Source of the DNA: Fictibacillus macauensis ZFHKF-1
GTDB lineage: Bacteria > Bacillota > Bacilli > Bacillales > Fictibacillaceae
Direction of reading: 5' to 3'
Assembly (NCBI RefSeq): GCF_000269865.1
Contig: NZ_AKKV01000024.1
Location: 186,001-250,000 of the forward strand
Length of the DNA stretch: 64,000 bases
Each line of letters opens with the position of its first letter. Within the stretch, counting starts at the first letter, position 1. Both the position numbers and the translations under genes were made by a program. Below the pieces are notes generated by a model. It was not told the origin of the DNA. It saw nothing but the letters and a program-made list of their open reading frames with translations, and searched no databases. This document shows, piece after piece, positions 59,527 to 64,000 of this stretch.

Positions 59527-61788
59527 TTAATAGGCCCATACTTGGCGTAATATGACCGCTTTTTTATCTACTGTCGCTTCGTTATTGTCATTACCTCTTA
59601 CTGTTGTTTCATCGATGTACACATATTTTTGAGCTATTCCTGTTGCGGTGTTGGTTGCAGGAGCCACACTATAAACACCTACACCATTCGTATTCGAGCT
59701 TAAAACATGCAGTTTAGGAATGAATGTGTAAGTAACATCGTACCAGCCATCTTTATCTGTCCACACAAGCACCCATCCATTTGGACAGTCTGTTATTTTT
59801 TTCTTTGGCGTGATGGTTTGTGCCGCGGTCATAGTGTTTGTGCCATCCCAAAGAACCTCTACTCCTGATTGGAATAAAGGTTTGTTGTTTAAAAGTAGAT
59901 TGTTGTTTACTGCGCGCAGCGTACCCCCCAAAAGATCTATACTTTCACTGGTTACTTTTTTCGCTTCAACCTCTCCATCAATTTGAAGAGCATTCTTTTT
60001 TGTAGCAAACTTCCCAATGCCCACACTATTTAAATCTGGATTTAGATCAACAAGCGGTTTACCAGCTTGAATGGTTGCTATTTTCGTAATGTCTGTCTTA
60101 CTAATGTTGTCCTTGATAACAAACTGGATTTCATAAGCCTTATCGCTTGCCAGTCCATCCAAGTTAGCCACGTTCGTTTGCACGCTTGCTTCATTGGTAA
60201 CAAACGTCATTAAAGTTTCTGGTGACCAAGGCGGTATGTCCGCGCTAGATGCCATAGCATTGCGCCATCGATATGCCACTTTAATAATCGTGTTTTTAGG
60301 CACACCATTGATCACAACCGGATTATAAGCAGCATTAAAAGAGAGCACGCCCGTTTCGCCAAATCCGTTTATCCTGCGTGTGCTTGTGGCCATAATGACA
60401 GGCGGTGTATATGGGATGACATTAACGGATTTATTTAACGTTGTACTCTGTCCTCTACTGTCGATTGCTGTTACTTTTAACGTACCTTGTCCACCCATAG
60501 GAACAGTGCCAAGGTTGATAACAATGTCACCCGAACCATTTGGCGTAAAGTCCCGAGACAGCGAACCAAAAGAAGCGGTGTACTTGGCGATTGTAGCCCC
60601 GTTTTGAGCTTGAGCAAGCTGTGATGATGGAATGCTTACCGTAAGCTGTGAAAGTCCTTGTATGAGCTGTTGTGAGCTTCCAGTGATGAGTACACTGGAT
60701 GAATTGCTGTCATAATGATTCAAGATACCTGTAAAAACAGGTGGATCACTTGGAGCATAAATCTTCGCGTATTTGATTAATGGACCATCTAATAAATAAG
60801 CATTGCTGTCATTCAAATAATACGAAGTGAGTTCATAACGAATCTCTGCACTTGCATTACTAGCGCCCATCGCATTCAAGATGGCATCTTTATACTTGGC
60901 ACTATCCAATGTGGCTTGATACCCAATGTTTCGAAATGTGGTGATTAGCTTATCCGCTACGTATACCGCGATATTTGTAACATAAAACTCTGTGAGGTTT
61001 GTTAGGTAAAGAGACACCGTTTCGCCCACTGTTAAGCTTGGGATGTCGGACATGGTTTGCCGACCATTGACATACAGCAATCCAGTCTTTTCCGTATCAC
61101 TGCCAACCGTATCAGATCCGCTATAAGTCGTGAGGACAATCTTAACCTCACCGTCTCCCCTATATCCTTGCATCCGATTAAACACCTTGATGTGCTCATC
61201 CTCTGAAAACTTAACGAGCTTTGATGTACCGATTCCCTCCACTGTTTTAATAAGCAACCACGAATCACTGCTATTCTTACGAATATAAAACTTCGCGCGG
61301 TGTTTAAAACTGGATGAAGCTGCGGCAATACTTAAACTGTAATCTTCACCCGCTACCCACCGAATACCACCGCTTACTTTTGATTCGCGCGGGATTGTGT
61401 TCAGACGGAATGTTTCTTGGTCAAGGTTTACGCTGCCATAATACTTGCCGCTCAATGTGACCTTTGGCTCAAAATAACCGTCAATAGAAAAAGAACACTT
61501 GCCCTCTGAATCATGAGTAAGTGTTTTGGTATACGTATGAATTAACTTTTTTTGATTACCGCTCAAGCTTGGTGATGCTGTATCTGTTGACCAGGCGCCG
61601 TCATTAATTTGAATTGCGCTTTCCCCTCTTGATCCAGAAGAAATAGCACCATAACCATCTAATGCTTCCCAGTACAGTTTTGCGGTAATGGTACTTTTAT
61701 TTGCATCCTCATCTTGTGTAGCGGACCATGACAAACTTAATCGCCAATGACTGCCCACGTTTGTATATAAACTGCCACTCAGTGCCAT
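59527..61788 (-). CDS. Siphovirus tail protein with DUF859 domain
   Basis: 753 residues. N-terminal SGSLYTNVGSHWRLSLSWSA and the following 550 residues match the DUF859 group of Gram-positive siphophage tail proteins, with repeated beta-sandwich segments (PPVFTGILNHYDSNSSSVL, YTPPVIMATSTRRINGFGET). A C-terminal portion (about 640-753) ends in VDKKAVILRQVWAY, likely the exposed or receptor-facing part. Structural component of the tail tip or fibre. Confidence 0.8.
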   Translation of the reverse strand: MALSGSLYTNVGSHWRLSLSWSATQDEDANKSTITAKLYWEALDGYGAISSGSRGESAIQINDGAWSTDTASPSLSGNQKKLIHTYTKTLTHDSEGKCSFSIDGYFEPKVTLSGKYYGSVNLDQETFRLNTIPRESKVSGGIRWVAGEDYSLSIAAASSSFKHRAKFYIRKNSSDSWLLIKTVEGIGTSKLVKFSEDEHIKVFNRMQGYRGDGEVKIVLTTYSGSDTVGSDTEKTGLLYVNGRQTMSDIPSLTVGETVSLYLTNLTEFYVTNIAVYVADKLITTFRNIGYQATLDSAKYKDAILNAMGASNASAEIRYELTSYYLNDSNAYLLDGPLIKYAKIYAPSDPPVFTGILNHYDSNSSSVLITGSSQQLIQGLSQLTVSIPSSQLAQAQNGATIAKYTASFGSLSRDFTPNGSGDIVINLGTVPMGGQGTLKVTAIDSRGQSTTLNKSVNVIPYTPPVIMATSTRRINGFGETGVLSFNAAYNPVVINGVPKNTIIKVAYRWRNAMASSADIPPWSPETLMTFVTNEASVQTNVANLDGLASDKAYEIQFVIKDNISKTDITKIATIQAGKPLVDLNPDLNSVGIGKFATKKNALQIDGEVEAKKVTSESIDLLGGTLRAVNNNLLLNNKPLFQSGVEVLWDGTNTMTAAQTITPKKKITDCPNGWVLVWTDKDGWYDVTYTFIPKLHVLSSNTNGVGVYSVAPATNTATGIAQKYVYIDETTVRGNDNNEATVDKKAVILRQVWAY

Positions 61789-61798
61789 CTAATCACTC

Positions 61799-63391
61799 CT
61801 AACCATTTCTAACAAATGCCCATCCGTTCGCTGTTGGCAGTATGGCCATTAATCCCATAGCGATGCCACGCTTCGCTTGTATTTTGTTTACTTCTGTCGT
61901 ATCTCCATTGAGCGTAAAAATGCGCTCCATTGTCATTTTGTTCGTTTCCTCATTCAATACAGGATAATATCCAGCAAACTCACTTGGAGACATGATTGTA
62001 TAACCGCCGTCAGAACCTTTGATTTTCATACCATTTAAGTTCATTTGAATATTGGTATTTGCGATTTCTTCCGAATGTGAAGACCACTGCAAAGCGGTCG
62101 GTCCTTCGTTTAACATCGTGCCTGCGAAAAAGCCCTCCACGTTTAAATCACACTCAAAGCTGACAGTAAGCTGCGTTTGAGAAGCATTGGTTTTAAAGTT
62201 AGCGATACGCAAGCCATAGCCTTGACTGTTGCCGTTATCAGTCCCTAACCCTATCTCGTATCGCTTGATATTGTTTTGGTCATAGATGCACACTAAGGCG
62301 TTTCCAGTGCCGTTCGGTTTCTTTAGAAAGGTGGACAAGGAATAGAATGTATCGGGCTTTACTTGCACCACCTGTTTGGCAATCAATCTTGAATCTTTTG
62401 GCGAATAAATAGCGTGACCAATACCAAGGTTTTCGAGCTCCAGATCACCAAGGTTTCGCATGACTCCTGTCACTTCATAAAAATCAGTGCCAAACCAACC
62501 TGTGCTGTTTCTAAGTAAGTTAACCCCTTTGGCAAGCTTAAACTTTGCCTGTATGTCTAACACACTTCGCTCGAGCGATGAGGACACCACGTTTACTTTT
62601 TCGGTGACTCCTGCCACTTGCGTATCGATGTATTGTTTGTTCTCACTAATCTTTGTATCAACATCCGTAACAGTTGCCATGTCCTCTACATCTTCAATGT
62701 CTACCTTTTGGTTAAAGACAGATATAAACGACGGATCCAGTAAGACTGTTTGAACAATTCGTTCTGGCTGTGTGGCATCTTTTAAGCCTGTAACATCATC
62801 GCTAAGCCCACCTAATATGTTAGATATGTCCTCTGGCGCAGGTGACCAGTTTGCTTCCATCGTGCCCTCAACCATCATTAGTCCGCTAAAATCAATGGTC
62901 GCAATCGTTGCTAATCCAATGTTTGGTTGCAATAAAATAACGCCATTTGTAGTGGCGTCCTTTGGTGCAGCTGTCCGTATTAACTTGATAACTACCTTGT
63001 GGATGTTCATGTCATCTGGCACAAATACACCGCTTGTTAAAGATGGTTGCAGCATGCCATCCACATAAAACTCTGTGCATTTCCACTGCGGTTCTAAAAA
63101 CCCACCAAAGCTTGTGATTGTGCCATCTACTTTCTTATAACTAAAACTCAAAACAAATTCTGTTCCTTCTTTTACAGCAGTTATGTCTTTTAATGTAATT
63201 CCCAACCCTGCACCGATACCCGTATTCTTAAACGTGACGGATCCGCTCGAAAGAAATTCATCCAGTTCAAACGTTTCATAGGATAGGCCGAATAAATTTG
63301 ATTGCAAAATTAAGTTCCTTGAACCTGCCTTGAGTCGGTCAATTAGCGACTTATTTTGAGTAAAAGAAATATCGATAGAGCCGAGCAGCAT
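61799..63391 (-). CDS. Phage minor structural / tail-tip protein
   Basis: 530 residues. Two beta-rich lectin-like regions (about 25-195 and 285-440: ELENLGIGHAIYSPKDS, KPDTFYSLSTFLKKPNGTGN) separated by a helical coiled-coil zone (about 215-290, DVDTKISENKQYIDTQVAG). Carbohydrate-binding-module-like pattern with phrases such as ANWSPAPEDI and LQWSSHSEEI that recur in Bacillus and Listeria phage tail proteins. Probably part of host recognition. AAAGGAGG site 7 bases upstream. Confidence 0.75.
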   Translation of the reverse strand: MLLGSIDISFTQNKSLIDRLKAGSRNLILQSNLFGLSYETFELDEFLSSGSVTFKNTGIGAGLGITLKDITAVKEGTEFVLSFSYKKVDGTITSFGGFLEPQWKCTEFYVDGMLQPSLTSGVFVPDDMNIHKVVIKLIRTAAPKDATTNGVILLQPNIGLATIATIDFSGLMMVEGTMEANWSPAPEDISNILGGLSDDVTGLKDATQPERIVQTVLLDPSFISVFNQKVDIEDVEDMATVTDVDTKISENKQYIDTQVAGVTEKVNVVSSSLERSVLDIQAKFKLAKGVNLLRNSTGWFGTDFYEVTGVMRNLGDLELENLGIGHAIYSPKDSRLIAKQVVQVKPDTFYSLSTFLKKPNGTGNALVCIYDQNNIKRYEIGLGTDNGNSQGYGLRIANFKTNASQTQLTVSFECDLNVEGFFAGTMLNEGPTALQWSSHSEEIANTNIQMNLNGMKIKGSDGGYTIMSPSEFAGYYPVLNEETNKMTMERIFTLNGDTTEVNKIQAKRGIAMGLMAILPTANGWAFVRNG

Positions 63392-63420
63392 AAGCGTTCC
63401 TCCTTTCTTTTCAAGAGGGT

Positions 63421-64000
63421 TTACGTGTCTGCCCTCTTATATTCTTTTGCCTTATATAGTGAGTTGTTTGCCCGAGCATAGTTAGGGTTTTCGTGACGTG
63501 TAGCAAAGCCCTGTAGCATCCATTTCACGCCGTCTTTGTCATAGTAATAGTTAATGGTTTCCGCTTCGTGCAAATCATCCAGCGGGCGAATACCTGCGTT
63601 AAATGCAAAGTCAATCTTGTAGACGAGTGCCTTAGTTCGTACATCGATACAATACGTAGTTGGTCTATCCTTGCTATCATCCTCTCCGTTGCCATAACCA
63701 TAACCATATGTGGTGTACAGGTATGGAAAGTCCAAGCAAGATGACTGATACGTTTGCGTCGATTTGATACCAATATCAGATGCTTTCATCGAGTATTTGA
63801 CATCTAGTTTGTTTTTCTCGAAATCTTCTCTCGTTACAATGCGATGTGTGGCTTTTTCGCGCTGTCCTGCTACAAAGAGTACATAGCCATTACGCGTATC
63901 CAGATTAAAACGACCGTAACTGTAGTCCTTTTCATTAGCGATAACTTTTACAATTGGATCACCGAACAAAAGCACCTTGTTAGGCGTGTATGGGAACTTA
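63421..64000 (-). CDS. Phage receptor-binding/baseplate protein, C-terminal part only
   Basis: The frame is open to the window edge, so the GTG at 63973-63975 is not a real start. At least 193 residues: repeated strand-turn units (YSYGRFNLDTRNGYVLFVAG, TYCIDVRTKALVYKIDF, NYYYDKDGVKWMLQGFA) resemble beta-propeller blades of the TagC/P68-type receptor-binding domains. Upstream gene of the tail cluster on the same strand. Confidence 0.6.
   Translation of the reverse strand, partial: KFPYTPNKVLLFGDPIVKVIANEKDYSYGRFNLDTRNGYVLFVAGQREKATHRIVTREDFEKNKLDVKYSMKASDIGIKSTQTYQSSCLDFPYLYTTYGYGYGNGEDDSKDRPTTYCIDVRTKALVYKIDFAFNAGIRPLDDLHEAETINYYYDKDGVKWMLQGFATRHENPNYARANNSLYKAKEYKRADT

Larger units (their letters stand above)
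52470..64000. mobile_element. Prophage, one end inside the window
   Basis: A continuous block of phage-type genes: tail and receptor-binding proteins, lysis cassette, repressor-like HTH with lipoprotein, and an FtsK/replication-relaxation/membrane trio. The left border must lie between the rib promoter (52442) and the first phage gene stop (52481). The other border, the integrase and head genes are outside the window. Gene content suggests a siphovirus. No direct repeat for att can be tested without the other end. Confidence 0.85.

Noticed and set aside
1-64000. tRNA or rRNA genes, insertion sequences, transposases or integrase
   Set aside because: None could be found by reading both strands; the prophage integrase is presumably outside the window.

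Overview
The window comes from the chromosome of an endospore-forming Bacillaceae bacterium. Evidence: Bacillus-type gene names and orders (hemE-hemH-hemY with pbpF and hmoB; ecsA-ecsB-ecsC; hit-serC-trpP-yhaH-scoC-yhaI; prsA-yhaL-yhaM-yhaN-yhaO; yheA-yheB; a yheI/yheH exporter pair), an alpha/beta-type SASP with a sigma-G-like promoter, YjcZ-type and YhaL sporulation micropeptides, and strong AGGAGG-type ribosome binding sites. The DNA is moderately AT-rich. The gene order differs from B. subtilis in places (cssRS sits beside yhaM), so this is a relative and not B. subtilis itself. No tRNA, rRNA, IS element or CRISPR array was found.

Layout. 1-12.2 kb: late haem synthesis (hemE, hemH, 5' part of hemY), class A PBP pbpF, haem mono-oxygenase hmoB, lipid kinase and PAP2 phosphatase, stress-type small proteins, a ferritin-like protein, then the ecs ABC transporter operon. 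12.6-20.6 kb: hit, serC, trpP with a TRAP-type leader, yhaH, the global regulator scoC, yhaI, a DUF3267 membrane protein, spore-type micropeptides and the foldase lipoprotein prsA. 20.7-30 kb, mostly on the minus strand: yhaL, an MFS exporter, the exoribonuclease yhaM, the secretion-stress two-component system cssRS, and the SbcC/SbcD-like pair yhaN/yhaO. 30-34 kb: YhzD-like, GNAT and SDR genes, then a non-coding block with 21-bp tandem repeats, then dhaS and a HAD phosphatase. 35-49.6 kb: yheA, yheB, a YheD-like ATP-grasp protein, a PucR-type regulator, msmX, an amino-acid ABC uptake pair without its own ATPase, an SASP, hemAT, and the BmrC/BmrD-like drug exporter preceded by a leader peptide and attenuator. 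49.6-52.4 kb: ribE-ribBA-ribH under an FMN riboswitch (no ribD). 52.47-64 kb: one end of a prophage.

How the parts work together. Several genes concern the cell envelope and secretion quality control: PrsA folds exported proteins, CssRS senses their misfolding, Ecs affects secretion, ScoC controls exoprotease genes, PbpF builds wall, and YpmS-like and YhaL proteins are membrane-linked. Regulation by RNA is unusually visible: a TRAP site on trpP, an FMN riboswitch with terminator on rib, and ribosome-mediated attenuation on bmrCD. The prophage is transcribed mainly on the minus strand: tail/receptor-binding proteins, lysis cassette (holin-like proteins, XhlA-like protein, amidase, LC3-type holin). 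It then has an insulated hairpin-rich gap, a plus-strand repressor-like HTH plus lipoprotein pair, and a divergent FtsK-like ATPase / replication-relaxation / membrane protein trio ending at the riboflavin promoter.

Most noteworthy: the leader-peptide attenuator of bmrCD, the 21-bp repeat arrays, the run of adjacent hairpins and a thrice-used palindrome in the prophage, the transfer-like module at the prophage edge, a frameshifted DUF2085 gene, and orphan terminators implying unannotated transcripts next to hit and scoC.
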